Under the pieces are notes generated by a model that was given only the letters and a program-made list of their open reading frames with translations, had not been told where the DNA came from and made no database searches. From positions 1-26,005 of the forward strand of contig DDXK01000086.1 of assembly GCA_002347185.1 (NCBI GenBank): DNA of 26,005 nt, in the 5' to 3' direction. This document shows, piece after piece, positions 7,368 through 15,240 of this stretch. Made by a program: the position numbers and the translations under genes. How positions within the stretch are numbered: position 1 is the first letter of the stretch; every line of letters begins with the position of its first letter. The DNA is from Desulfobulbaceae bacterium UBA2262. GTDB taxonomy: Bacteria > Desulfobacterota > Desulfobulbia > Desulfobulbales > Desulfurivibrionaceae.

Positions 7368-9509
7368 TCAATCGCGATCCAGCTCCCGCCGCACGGCCAG
7401 GCCGATGCGTTCCAGGATGTAGGGTTTTCGGACATAGCTGCCCGACCCCAGGGCCAGGGCTTCTTTTACCCGCTCCGTTTCGGCATAGCCGCTGAGGATG
7501 ATCGCCTTCTGGCCAGGGTGGAGCGCCAGCGCCTGCCGGTAGGTTTCCAGGCCGTCCATGCCGGGCTCCATGATCATGTCGAGGACCAGGAGATCCACCT
7601 GGTGCCGGCTGAGGAATTCCAGGGCCTCTTCACCGCTGGCCGCGGCCCGCACCTGATAGCCAAGCCGTTCCAGCATGGCGACGGCCAGTTCCCGCTGTTC
7701 CGGCACGTCGTCCACCACCAGCAGCGACTCCCCTCTGCCCCGGTAGCTTTCCAGCGGCGTCTGGGGCAGGGGAGAGCATTCCTCCCGGCAGGCCGGAAAA
7801 TAGAGGGTAAAGGCGCTCCCTTCTCCTTCCTTGCTCTCCACATCGATATACCCATGATGGTCCTGCACCGTGCCCCAGACCACGGCCAGACCCAGTCCGG
7901 TGCCGCTGCGGCCCATGACCTTCTTCGTGTAGAAGGGTTCGAAGATCTTGCGCAGATCCTGAGCGTTGATGCCTTTGCCGGTATCGGCGACGATGAGTAC
8001 CGCATAATCGCCTCCCCGCACCTCGTCGTAGCCATGGACGGGCGCGCTCAGGTAGCGGTTCTCCGTGCGTACCGTCACTTCTCCCTGCAGCGGGATCGCC
8101 TCTGCCGCGTTGGCGAGCAGGTTCATGACCGTTTTGCTCAGATGCACCGGCGAGCCCTTGACATGGAGAAGATCGTCGGCAAGTTCGGCATGGAAGCGCA
8201 CGCCGGGGTGGTGGCTGCAGATCTTTTCGTACTCCGGGGTGAGGAGGAACTCGCGCACGAGCTGATTGAGGTTGACCACCTCGGCCACCGCCACTCCCCG
8301 GCGGGCCAGGGTCAGCAGATCCTGGATGGTGGCCGCCCCGCGCAGGCCGGAATGGTGGATGCTGTTGGCGTAGTTGCGCAGAGGGCTCTCCGGCGCGATG
8401 TTCATCAGCAGCATCTCGGAATAGCCGACCAGAATCCCCAGGACGTTGTTCAGGTCATGGGCCACCCCTCCGGCCAGGTTGCCCAGGGCCTCCATTTTTT
8501 CAGCCCGGCCCAGGCGCAGTTCGAGCTGCCTCCGTTCTTCCTCGGTCCGGTGGCGCTCCTCCGCCTCGCGCCTGAGTTCCTCATTGGCCTTTTCCAGCTC
8601 GGCGGTGCGAAGGGCAACGCGGGACTCCAGGGTATCGCGGGTGCTGCGTACCTGGGCGATCAGGTGGTTGAAGGCCTTGCCCAGGTCGGCGATTTCGTCG
8701 CTGCCGCTTATCGGCACCGGGGCCGGCTCCTCCTCGCCCGAGGCGATCCTTTGAAAATGACCGGAGATGCCGGTCAGCCTCCGGGAAACGACAAAGTGGA
8801 AGACCGCGGCGATGGAGGCGAAGAGCAGGATCAGGCCTGCGGAGAGAATGAGCAGGGAGCGATGGGCGTTGGCGGCCAGGGTTTTCTCGAGCTTTTCCAC
8901 GGGAACCGCAACCATGTCCAGGCCGGCAAGATCACCGGCCCTGCGGTGAAAGTTCCCCTCCGGGCCGTAGATGCGCAGGAGTTCCGCCGGCGCCTCCTTG
9001 GGGTCTCCATGGCAGCGCAGGCATTCCTCCTTGATCCAGCGGGGTTTGAAATGGGTCAGGTAGTGCCGGCCGTCGATCACCATTTCCTGCACCCTTTGCG
9101 TCATGGCCGGGTTCTCCTTGAAGTAGGCGATGACCTGCAGCTCGTCCGCACCAGCCCGGTTGACGGGGTTGCGCGGGTTGTCAGAGGAGAAGCGGATGAT
9201 GTAGTCGGGAAAATGTTGCCGGACCTTTTCGAAGACGCTGCGGGAGATGTAGGAGGTCGACATGGTTTCCGGGCGGAAGTTATCCTTGCCGAGCAGGGAT
9301 TCCATGGCAGGACGGATTTTTTCCCCGGCATAGGAGCGGATCGCCAGGTTGAATTCCAGGGCGAGTTCGGCCTGGCGCAGGATCAGCTCGGTGGCGTGCT
9401 TGCGGTTGGCTTCATAGACCTGCCGGAAGGCGAAAACGGAAAAAAGGAGGGCCAGCAGGGCAAAGGGCAACAGAAAACGGGTTCCGATACTTTTCACGCT
9501 ATCTCCCAT
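7368..9509 (-). CDS. Membrane-bound hybrid sensor histidine kinase with a heme-binding Tll0287-like (DUF3365) sensor domain
   Basis: The protein has 713 residues. A first membrane segment lies at about 12-29. An extracytoplasmic domain of about 180 residues contains CLRCH (163-167), a single c-type heme motif in the context FKPRWIKEECLRCHGDP, typical of DUF3365/Tll0287-like sensors. A second membrane segment is at about 217-240, then a HAMP domain to about 294 and a coiled coil (about 295-335). The HisKA region has His351 (GGVAHDLNN); the ATPase domain has N-box NLLANAAEA (about 463-471), DTGKGI and GTGLGL. A C-terminal receiver domain has phospho-acceptor Asp644. Heme suggests sensing of redox state or a gas ligand (inference). 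No separate response regulator lies nearby. A GTG five codons in, preceded by GGAG, may be the true start. It is monocistronic or nearly so. Confidence 0.93.
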   Translation of the reverse strand: MGDSVKSIGTRFLLPFALLALLFSVFAFRQVYEANRKHATELILRQAELALEFNLAIRSYAGEKIRPAMESLLGKDNFRPETMSTSYISRSVFEKVRQHFPDYIIRFSSDNPRNPVNRAGADELQVIAYFKENPAMTQRVQEMVIDGRHYLTHFKPRWIKEECLRCHGDPKEAPAELLRIYGPEGNFHRRAGDLAGLDMVAVPVEKLEKTLAANAHRSLLILSAGLILLFASIAAVFHFVVSRRLTGISGHFQRIASGEEEPAPVPISGSDEIADLGKAFNHLIAQVRSTRDTLESRVALRTAELEKANEELRREAEERHRTEEERRQLELRLGRAEKMEALGNLAGGVAHDLNNVLGILVGYSEMLLMNIAPESPLRNYANSIHHSGLRGAATIQDLLTLARRGVAVAEVVNLNQLVREFLLTPEYEKICSHHPGVRFHAELADDLLHVKGSPVHLSKTVMNLLANAAEAIPLQGEVTVRTENRYLSAPVHGYDEVRGGDYAVLIVADTGKGINAQDLRKIFEPFYTKKVMGRSGTGLGLAVVWGTVQDHHGYIDVESKEGEGSAFTLYFPACREECSPLPQTPLESYRGRGESLLVVDDVPEQRELAVAMLERLGYQVRAAASGEEALEFLSRHQVDLLVLDMIMEPGMDGLETYRQALALHPGQKAIILSGYAETERVKEALALGSGSYVRKPYILERIGLAVRRELDRD

Positions 9510-9766
9510 GGGGCGAAGGGTCTATTTATCCGCTCGGCTGGCTGGACGGCAGCCGCTCTGACGCCAGTGCCGCCGGCCTTTGCCGGAAGGGAGGGGAAGA
9601 AGGAGCGCGGTTCATGAAACCAGCCAGCTTTCCTCTTGGCCCGGAGCAGGACCAGGAGCCCTGGGACAGGGTAGCAGAATCGCGTTTTTTTGAAAATCCA
9701 TATCCGCTGGTTGCGCATACATAGGCGGCAGCGTGGGGCGAAACCAGCGACAAATCCAGCCCCGGG

Positions 9767-10375
9767 CTACTGCTCCAGCACCCCGGCGATGTCGGGCAGG
9801 GCCTGCTTCATGAGATCCTGCATGGTGGCACGCAGCATGGCCTCGGCGAGACGGTCCCGCTCCTTGATGGCGATATCGGTGCTGTTTGCCTTGTAGCGGA
9901 AGATGCGGGCCGGAGCGCCGGGCCTGGAGACGGTGATGGCGAGGCTGATGGTGCAGGAGCCGTCCACCCGGGAGATGTTGGTTTTCTGCTCCACATCGAT
10001 GCTGGCCTCGTTGATTTCCACCACCTTTGCCCCTGGCTCGGGCAGGGCCTTCTGGACAAGCACCCGGTAGCCGGACCTGTCCAGCTCCCGGCCCAGGGCG
10101 GTTTGCACCAGACCGGCCGGCGAAACGCCGCTCCAGAGGGTGTCGATGGGGTTGCCGTCCCGGTTTATCACGGTGCCGATGGGCCAGGCCCCGGAGGCTG
10201 AGGGAGGTTGGGTCTCCGCGTTGATCAGGAAGAGCTCGCCGCCGGCGTGGCGCTGGGGGGTGATGGGCTCGTAGCGCATGACCACCTGTCGGGTATAGGT
10301 GGCGCAGGCCCCGGCAACGAGGAGCAGGGGCAGGCAGAGGAGCAGGAGCTTGCGGGAGATGGGGCAATGGTTCAT
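9767..10375 (-). CDS. Putative exported lipoprotein of unknown function
   Basis: The 202-residue product starts with a positively charged then strongly hydrophobic stretch (RKLLLLCLPLLLVAGACA), a signal peptide ending at a Cys near residue 24. The lipobox is imperfect because the -3 residue is Ala, so lipidation is likely but not certain. The mature part begins with YTRQVVMRYEPITPQ and contains alternating hydrophobic stretches suggesting a beta-rich fold, with VVEINEASIDVEQK and a C-terminal helix; it vaguely resembles small YajG-type outer-membrane lipoproteins, but I do not recognise the family. GGAGG lies seven bases before the ATG. It follows rlmN by 62 bases on the same strand and may be co-transcribed with it. 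Confidence 0.8.
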   Translation of the reverse strand: MNHCPISRKLLLLCLPLLLVAGACATYTRQVVMRYEPITPQRHAGGELFLINAETQPPSASGAWPIGTVINRDGNPIDTLWSGVSPAGLVQTALGRELDRSGYRVLVQKALPEPGAKVVEINEASIDVEQKTNISRVDGSCTISLAITVSRPGAPARIFRYKANSTDIAIKERDRLAEAMLRATMQDLMKQALPDIAGVLEQ

Positions 10376-10437
10376 GGGTTCCTCCAGAAGAAAATTTTTC
10401 CTGAAATGAAGGGTGGTGATGCTGGCTGGGCCAGGCG

Positions 10438-11493
10438 CTACATATCTTCCTCGTCCTCGGCGGCGCTTTGCACGGCGAGCTGGCCGCAGGCCGCGGAGAT
10501 GTCCGCGCCGCGGGACTCCCGGATCAGGGCGGTGATGCCCGAGTCGCGCAGGGCTTTCTGGAAAAGCTCAACCCGCTCCCGGGGCGGGCTCTGATAGGGG
10601 AAAACCTCGTTTTCGTTGTAGGGCAGCAGGTTGACCTTGCAGCGCAGCCCGTGCAGTTTTTTGATCAGGAGCTTGGCATGTTTCAGCGAATCGTTGAGAT
10701 CCTTGATCATGATGTATTCGATCATCACCTTGCGCCGGCTGGGCAGCGGATAGGCGCGGCAGGCGGCGAGCAGCTCGTCCACCGGGTAGGTTTGGTTTAT
10801 CGGCATCAGCTCGTTTCTCGTTGCGTCGTCGGCCGCGTGCAGGGAGATGGCGAGATTCACCGGCACCGCCTCGCCCAGGGGCACGAGCTTGGGGATGATG
10901 CCGCAGGTGGAGACCGTGATCCTGCGGCTGGAAAAATCAAGCCCCCGCTGTTCCATGAGGATCCTGAGCGCCCGGATCAGGTTGTCGAAGTTGGCCAGAG
11001 GCTCGCCCATGCCCATGAAGACCAGGTTGTTGATCCGGTTGCAGCCCTGATTTTTCACCCTGTCGCTGATGGCCTGGACCTGACCCACGATCTCGCTGGG
11101 CCTGAGGTTCCTGATAAAACCCATGGTGCCGGTGAGGCAGAATTTGCAGCCCATGGCGCAGCCCACCTGGGAGGAGACGCAGAGGGTGAGGCGGTCTGCT
11201 TCCGGGATCAGCACCGATTCGATGAGGCTGCCGTCGGCGAGGCGAAAGCCGAATTTGCTGCTGCCGTCGCCGGAATGTTCCTCCACCTCCGGGGCCAGGC
11301 GGCTGATGACGGCATTTTCGGCAAGTTCCGCCCGCAGCTCCTTGGAGACGTCGGTCATCTGGGAAAAGTCGCTGATACCGGGCCGGTAGAGCCAGGCGAA
11401 GATCTGCTGGGCCCGGAAGGCGGGCCAGCCCCGCGTCTGCACCCAGTCGCGCAGTTCGGCCAGGGTGAAGTCTTTGAGGTCGGGTTTCTCCAT
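10438..11493 (-). CDS. rlmN: Dual-specificity RNA methyltransferase RlmN (23S rRNA A2503 / tRNA A37 C2-methylation)
   Basis: This is a full-length 351-residue RlmN. The N-terminal helical domain (LRDWVQTRGWPAFRAQQIFAWLY) is followed by the radical-SAM core with CAMGCKFC, Cys112, Cys116 and Cys119 binding the [4Fe-4S] cluster. FMGMGEPLANFDN is the GGEP-type SAM site, and STCGIIP, NLAISLHA and MIEYIMI are family blocks. Cys336 in RGADISAACGQL matches the catalytic C-terminal Cys that RlmN (like Cfr) methylates. The enzyme makes 2-methyladenosine at 23S rRNA A2503 and at tRNA A37. Its ATG overlaps the TAA of the upstream radical-SAM gene by one base (TAATG), so the two are translationally coupled. 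RlmN rather than Cfr is favoured by length and chromosomal context. Confidence 0.96.
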   Translation of the reverse strand: MEKPDLKDFTLAELRDWVQTRGWPAFRAQQIFAWLYRPGISDFSQMTDVSKELRAELAENAVISRLAPEVEEHSGDGSSKFGFRLADGSLIESVLIPEADRLTLCVSSQVGCAMGCKFCLTGTMGFIRNLRPSEIVGQVQAISDRVKNQGCNRINNLVFMGMGEPLANFDNLIRALRILMEQRGLDFSSRRITVSTCGIIPKLVPLGEAVPVNLAISLHAADDATRNELMPINQTYPVDELLAACRAYPLPSRRKVMIEYIMIKDLNDSLKHAKLLIKKLHGLRCKVNLLPYNENEVFPYQSPPRERVELFQKALRDSGITALIRESRGADISAACGQLAVQSAAEDEEDM

Positions 11494-12365
11494 TACAGGG
11501 CTCGCAGGTATTCTGGTTTGAGCTGCGTATGGCCGGCCAGGGCCAGGTCGATGGCCGCCAGGACCGCCTCCTTGTCCCGGGGCAGGCGGGCATTGATGGG
11601 CAGATAGTTGGAGGCATGGTTGCTCTGCAGCTGGCCCCGCTTCACCTCGATGTGCTCCACCATGGTCCGCAACTCGGTCAGCATTGCCATGCAGCCAGGA
11701 AGGTGAAATTCACCCGCTTTTTCAAGGCGATCAATTTCGGTGTTGCTAAGGAGCATCAGGGTGAGGATGCCGATCTGGTTGGGCTCCATGGCGGAAAGCA
11801 CCCGGCCGGTGGCGCGGGCATGCTCCTGGGAAAGGGCTGCTCCCGCGATGCCGAGCAGGGCGGTGACGGAAAAGAAGAGGCCTGCCGCGTGCAGCCGCTC
11901 GGCAGCCTCGATCATGGCCGCGGCATCGGCGCCCTTGTTGATGGCGGCAAGCACCCCGTCGTGTCCGCTCTCCAGCCCCATGTAGACCCGGTTCAGGCCA
12001 AGCGCCTTCAGCGCACGGAGCTGTGCGATGCTCTTGTTGCGGATTGCCCTGGCGTTGCCGTAGAGGCTGATCCGCTTGACCCAAGGCAGCCTTGCCCGGA
12101 TCTTTTCGAGCAGCGAAACCAGCCTGGCCTGGCTCAAGGCGAGTACATCGCCATCCGCCAGAAAAACCCGGCTCTGTCTTGTGCAGTACCGGGCCGCAAA
12201 ATCGAGGTCCGCGGCAACAACCGCCTCTTCCTTAATGCGGAAGGCCACATCCTTATATGTGCCGCAGAAGGTGCAACGGTTGTGCGAGCAGCCGACGGTC
12301 ACCTGCAGGATGATGCTGTCCGCCTCGCTGGGCGGGCGGATGATGTGGTCGCCTTCGTAGTGCAT
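11493..12365 (-). CDS. Radical SAM protein with CX4CX2C cluster motif, function unknown
   Basis: The 290-residue product has CSHNRCTFC (Cys26, Cys31, Cys34), giving a CX4CX2C spacing where the common radical-SAM motif is CX3CX2C. The codons confirm four residues between the first two Cys. It is followed by GTYKDVAFRIK. Later blocks include DGDVLAL, RISLYGNARAI, GLNRVYMGLESGHDGVL and GLFFSVTALLGIAG, the beta-alpha barrel pattern of HemN/Elp3-like radical-SAM proteins. The protein ends shortly after the barrel, with no B12, TRAM or HemN C-terminal domain. No strong Shine-Dalgarno precedes the ATG at 12363-12365. It overlaps rlmN by one base and follows serC after 51 bases. I recognise the superfamily but not the reaction. 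Confidence 0.88.
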   Translation of the reverse strand: MHYEGDHIIRPPSEADSIILQVTVGCSHNRCTFCGTYKDVAFRIKEEAVVAADLDFAARYCTRQSRVFLADGDVLALSQARLVSLLEKIRARLPWVKRISLYGNARAIRNKSIAQLRALKALGLNRVYMGLESGHDGVLAAINKGADAAAMIEAAERLHAAGLFFSVTALLGIAGAALSQEHARATGRVLSAMEPNQIGILTLMLLSNTEIDRLEKAGEFHLPGCMAMLTELRTMVEHIEVKRGQLQSNHASNYLPINARLPRDKEAVLAAIDLALAGHTQLKPEYLRAL

Positions 12366-12416
12366 GTTTCAGCTATAAGCCTGCAGCTTTCAGTCCTCAG
12401 CTGACGGCTGCCCCAA
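12366..12416 (-). repeat. Short degenerate AGCTG-type repeats between serC and the radical-SAM gene
   Basis: On the minus strand this 51-base gap contains GTCAGCTGA, GAAAGCTGC and TATAGCTGA, three spaced variants of one unit centred on AGCTG. The first two could pair as a weak five-base-pair hairpin (CAGCT with AGCTG). It may be the remnant of an intergenic tandem repeat. Confidence 0.4.
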
Positions 12417-13499
12417 TCAACCGTTGTTCTTTTCGAACTCGCGCATGAAGGCGACCAGCTTCTCCACCCCTTCCCTGGGGAAGGCGTTGTAGATGGAAGC
12501 GCGGCAACCGCCCACGGAACGGTGCCCCTTGAGGCCGTCAAAGCCGGCGGCGGTAGCCTCCTTGATGAACTTGGCCTCAAGCTCCGGTGTGGGCAGGTTG
12601 AAGGGGATGTTCATCAGGGAGCGGGAGCCGACCTGGGCATGGCCACGGTAGAAATCGGTGGCGTCGATGGCCTGGTAGAGGATAGCAGCCTTTTCTCTGT
12701 TGAGCTTCTCCATGGCCGCAATGCCACCGAGCTTCTTCATCCATTTCAGGACCAGCCCCACCACGTGGATGGCGAAGCAGGGGGGGGTGTTGAACATGGA
12801 GCCGTTGTCGGCATGGGTCTTGTAGCGCAGCATGGTGGGGACAGACTCCGGGGTGCGGTCGAGCAGGTCCTCGCGGATGATGACCACGGTAACCCCGGCC
12901 GGTCCCATGTTTTTCTGCGCGCCGGCATAGACCAGCCCGAAGGGGGTGATGTCGAACTCGCGGGAAAGGATGTCCGAGGACATGTCGGCGATGAGCATCT
13001 TCTCGCACTTGGGCATACTGGCAAACTGGGTGCCGTAGATGGTGTTGTTGGTGACGAAATAAAGATATTCCGACGCAGGATCAACGCTGTAGTCGCCATC
13101 CTTGGGGACATGGTTGAAGGTGCTCTCTTCGCTGGAATAGGCCACCTGGATCTTGCCGAAGAGCTTGGCCTCCTTGATCGCCTTCTTGGCCCAAACGCCG
13201 GTATTGAGGTAGCTGGCGCTCTTGCCCGGGCCGAGCAGGTTCATGGGGATCATGGCGAACTGGGTCGAGGCGCCGCCCTGCAGGAAGAGGACCTTGTAGT
13301 TGGCCGGGATCTTCATCAGCTCGCGCAGGTTGGCCTCGGTTTCATCCACCACGGCGATGAAGTCCTTGGAGCGGTGGCTCATCTCGATGAGACCCATCCC
13401 CTTGTCGTTGAAATTGACGATATCCTTGGCAGCCTGGGTAAGCACCTCGCAGGGAAGGGTGGACGGTCCGGCGCTGAAGTTGTAAATTCTCTCAGGCAT
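12417..13499 (-). CDS. serC: Phosphoserine aminotransferase
   Basis: The 360-residue protein starts at the ATG at 13497-13499, with AAAGGAG about seven bases upstream; the frame extends 23 codons further but without family sequence. It begins IYNFSAGPSTLP, typical of SerC. FLQGGASTQFAMIPMNLL is the cofactor phosphate-binding region. VYAGAQKNMGPAG contains Lys196, the expected PLP Schiff-base Lys. The C-terminal GLKGHRSVGGCRASIYNAFP is the substrate-binding block. It transaminates 3-phosphohydroxypyruvate with glutamate in serine synthesis, and serves the equivalent step of PLP synthesis where that route exists. It is divergent from miaA across 182 bases and precedes the radical-SAM and rlmN genes. 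Serine also feeds selenocysteine synthesis on tRNA-Sec, but the context gives no specific link. Confidence 0.97.
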   Translation of the reverse strand: MPERIYNFSAGPSTLPCEVLTQAAKDIVNFNDKGMGLIEMSHRSKDFIAVVDETEANLRELMKIPANYKVLFLQGGASTQFAMIPMNLLGPGKSASYLNTGVWAKKAIKEAKLFGKIQVAYSSEESTFNHVPKDGDYSVDPASEYLYFVTNNTIYGTQFASMPKCEKMLIADMSSDILSREFDITPFGLVYAGAQKNMGPAGVTVVIIREDLLDRTPESVPTMLRYKTHADNGSMFNTPPCFAIHVVGLVLKWMKKLGGIAAMEKLNREKAAILYQAIDATDFYRGHAQVGSRSLMNIPFNLPTPELEAKFIKEATAAGFDGLKGHRSVGGCRASIYNAFPREGVEKLVAFMREFEKNNG

Positions 13500-13681
13500 G
13501 ATTTTCTCCTTTCTGGATATATGGTATGGTGTTCGGCACCTGTCTGGGGAATGGGCTGACGCCGCCATTTTTTTTGCGGCGCGGCTCGATTGAAACAGCG
13601 AAATTTACCGGAAACCAGGAAGAAGGACAATCCTTTTCTTTGTCAAATCGGAAGGATCTCCCTTGCAACAGATGACTCCGC

Positions 13682-14623
13682 ATGCTGACAACACCCGCTG
13701 ACACCCCCGTGACCGAGCCGGTTCTCGCCCTGGTTGGCCCTACGGCCGTGGGCAAGACCGCGCTTTCCCTGCGGCTGGCCGAGCGCTTTTCCTGTGAGAT
13801 CGTGGGGCTGGACTCCATGCAGGTCTACCGGCAGATGGACATCGGCACCGCCAAGGCCAGCCCGGAGGAACGGGCCAGGGTTCCCCACCACCTCATCGAC
13901 CTGGTCGATCCCGACGGGGAGTACCATGTGGCCCGCTATTTCAAGGACGCCATTGCCGCCTGCCGCGGGATTGTCGCCAGGGGGAAAACTCCGCTGCTGG
14001 TGGGCGGCACCGGGCTTTACCTGAAGGCCCTCGAACAGGGGCTTTTTGAGGCCGAGGCCGGTGACGAGGCGGTGCGCCTGCGCCTGAGGGCACGACTGGC
14101 AGAGGAGGGGAGGGCGAGACTCCATGCCGAGCTGGCCGAGCGCGATCCTGCCTCCGCGGCCCGGATACATATAAATGATACACAACGCCTGCTGCGGGCC
14201 CTGGAGATTGTCGAAACCACCGGTCGGAGCTGGAGCGAGCATCTTGCCGGGCAACAGGGGGCGCCGGCCTTGCCCCGGCTGCTCAAGCTCGGCCTGCTTG
14301 GCGAGAGGGCGCAGCTCTACGCCAGAATCGAGCGCCGGGTGGCGCAGATGGTGGATGCAGGCCTGCTTGACGAAGTGCGCTCGCTGCTGGCCCAGGGCTA
14401 TCCTGGCTCCCTGAAAGCCATGCAGGCCATCGGGTACCGCCACATGGTCAACTTTCTCGCCGGCGCCTGGGGCTGGGAAGAGGCCCTGCGGCTGCTGGCC
14501 CGGGACACCAGGCGCTACGCGAAAAGGCAGCTCACCTGGTTCAAGGCCGATCCCGGGCTGCGTTGGTTCGCCCCGGAGGACGAGCCGGGGATCTTTGCCG
14601 CGGCCGCCGAGTTTCTCCGCTGA
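13682..14623 (+). CDS. miaA: tRNA dimethylallyltransferase MiaA
   Basis: The 313-residue protein has the P-loop GPTAVGKT (19-26), then GLDSMQVYRQMDIGTAK, the MiaA signature, and VPHHLIDLVDPDGEYHVARY. VGGTGLYLKAL, NDTQRLLRALEI, QAIGYRHMV and RRYAKRQLTWFK complete the set. It transfers the dimethylallyl group to N6 of A37 in tRNAs that read codons beginning with U, the substrate for MiaB, which is also in this window. No convincing Shine-Dalgarno precedes the ATG at 13682; a later GTG (near residue 10) is possible. It heads a plus-strand run with pgsA and recJ separated by 22 and 34 bases. Confidence 0.96.
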   Translation: MLTTPADTPVTEPVLALVGPTAVGKTALSLRLAERFSCEIVGLDSMQVYRQMDIGTAKASPEERARVPHHLIDLVDPDGEYHVARYFKDAIAACRGIVARGKTPLLVGGTGLYLKALEQGLFEAEAGDEAVRLRLRARLAEEGRARLHAELAERDPASAARIHINDTQRLLRALEIVETTGRSWSEHLAGQQGAPALPRLLKLGLLGERAQLYARIERRVAQMVDAGLLDEVRSLLAQGYPGSLKAMQAIGYRHMVNFLAGAWGWEEALRLLARDTRRYAKRQLTWFKADPGLRWFAPEDEPGIFAAAAEFLR

Positions 14624-14645
14624 CCTTGTCGCAAGCGAGGGGGAT

Positions 14646-15206
14646 ATGAATATACCGAACTTCATCACCATCATCAGGATATTGCTGATCCCGGTGCTGG
14701 CCATTTTTTTGTTGGAGGGCCGGCTGCTTGCCGCCTTCTGGGTCTTTGTCGCCGCCGGGGTCAGCGATGGGCTGGACGGCTTTCTCGCCAGGGCGCTCAG
14801 GCAAAAGACCGATTTCGGCGCCTTCCTGGATCCCATCGCCGACAAGCTCCTGCTCATCACCTCCTTCGTCACCCTGGCCGTGCTGGGTATATTGCCCAAG
14901 TGGCTCGCCGTCCTGGTGGTGAGCCGGGACATCCTCATTGTCGGCGGCATCGGTGTCCTCATGCTCTACGAGCGTCCCATTGATATCAAGCCCGCCTTTG
15001 TCAGCAAGATCACCACCTTTCTGCAGCTGCTCACCGTGGTTCTGCATCTCGGCCAGGAATATGCGGCCCCGCTCTTTGCCCTGCGGCACTATCTGATTCT
15101 CCTGACCGCGTCTTTCACCATTCTTTCCGGAGCCCATTATCTGATCAGGGGGTTTGCCATTCTCGGCAACCCCGATCTTGCGCAGCGCCAGAAGAAGAGC
15201 GACTGA
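14646..15206 (+). CDS. pgsA: CDP-alcohol phosphatidyltransferase, probably CDP-diacylglycerol-glycerol-3-phosphate 3-phosphatidyltransferase
   Basis: The 186-residue membrane protein starts at the ATG at 14646, preceded by GAGGGGG; an upstream in-frame start at 14595 would overlap miaA and add no family sequence. The start NIPNFITIIRILLIPVLAIFLL is typical of PgsA. The CDP-alcohol phosphotransferase motif DX2DGX2ARX8GX3DX3D is complete: Asp41, Asp44, Gly45, Ala48, Arg49, Gly58, Asp62, Asp66. About four to five membrane segments follow. It catalyses the committed step to phosphatidylglycerol at the inner membrane. The sequence does not strictly exclude a different alcohol acceptor. The end is rich in Lys/Arg (QRQKKSD), probably cytoplasmic. 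Confidence 0.9.
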   Translation: MNIPNFITIIRILLIPVLAIFLLEGRLLAAFWVFVAAGVSDGLDGFLARALRQKTDFGAFLDPIADKLLLITSFVTLAVLGILPKWLAVLVVSRDILIVGGIGVLMLYERPIDIKPAFVSKITTFLQLLTVVLHLGQEYAAPLFALRHYLILLTASFTILSGAHYLIRGFAILGNPDLAQRQKKSD

Positions 15207-15240
15207 TTTACCTTCACCCTGACGATGTCCACGGAGTGCC

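Noticed and set aside
7518..9617. A 699-codon plus-strand open frame opposite the histidine kinase
   Set aside because: The minus-strand frame carries every kinase motif; the antisense frame is rich in His, Gly and Gln with no domain.
9510..9766. A gene in the gap between the kinase and the lipoprotein
   Set aside because: Short frames here overlap the flanking genes and have no Shine-Dalgarno or family sequence. I see no RNA gene or repeat.
13565..13590. CGCCGC/GCGGCG stem near a T-run between serC and miaA as a terminator
   Set aside because: The T-run lies in the loop rather than after the stem, and both flanking genes are transcribed away from it.
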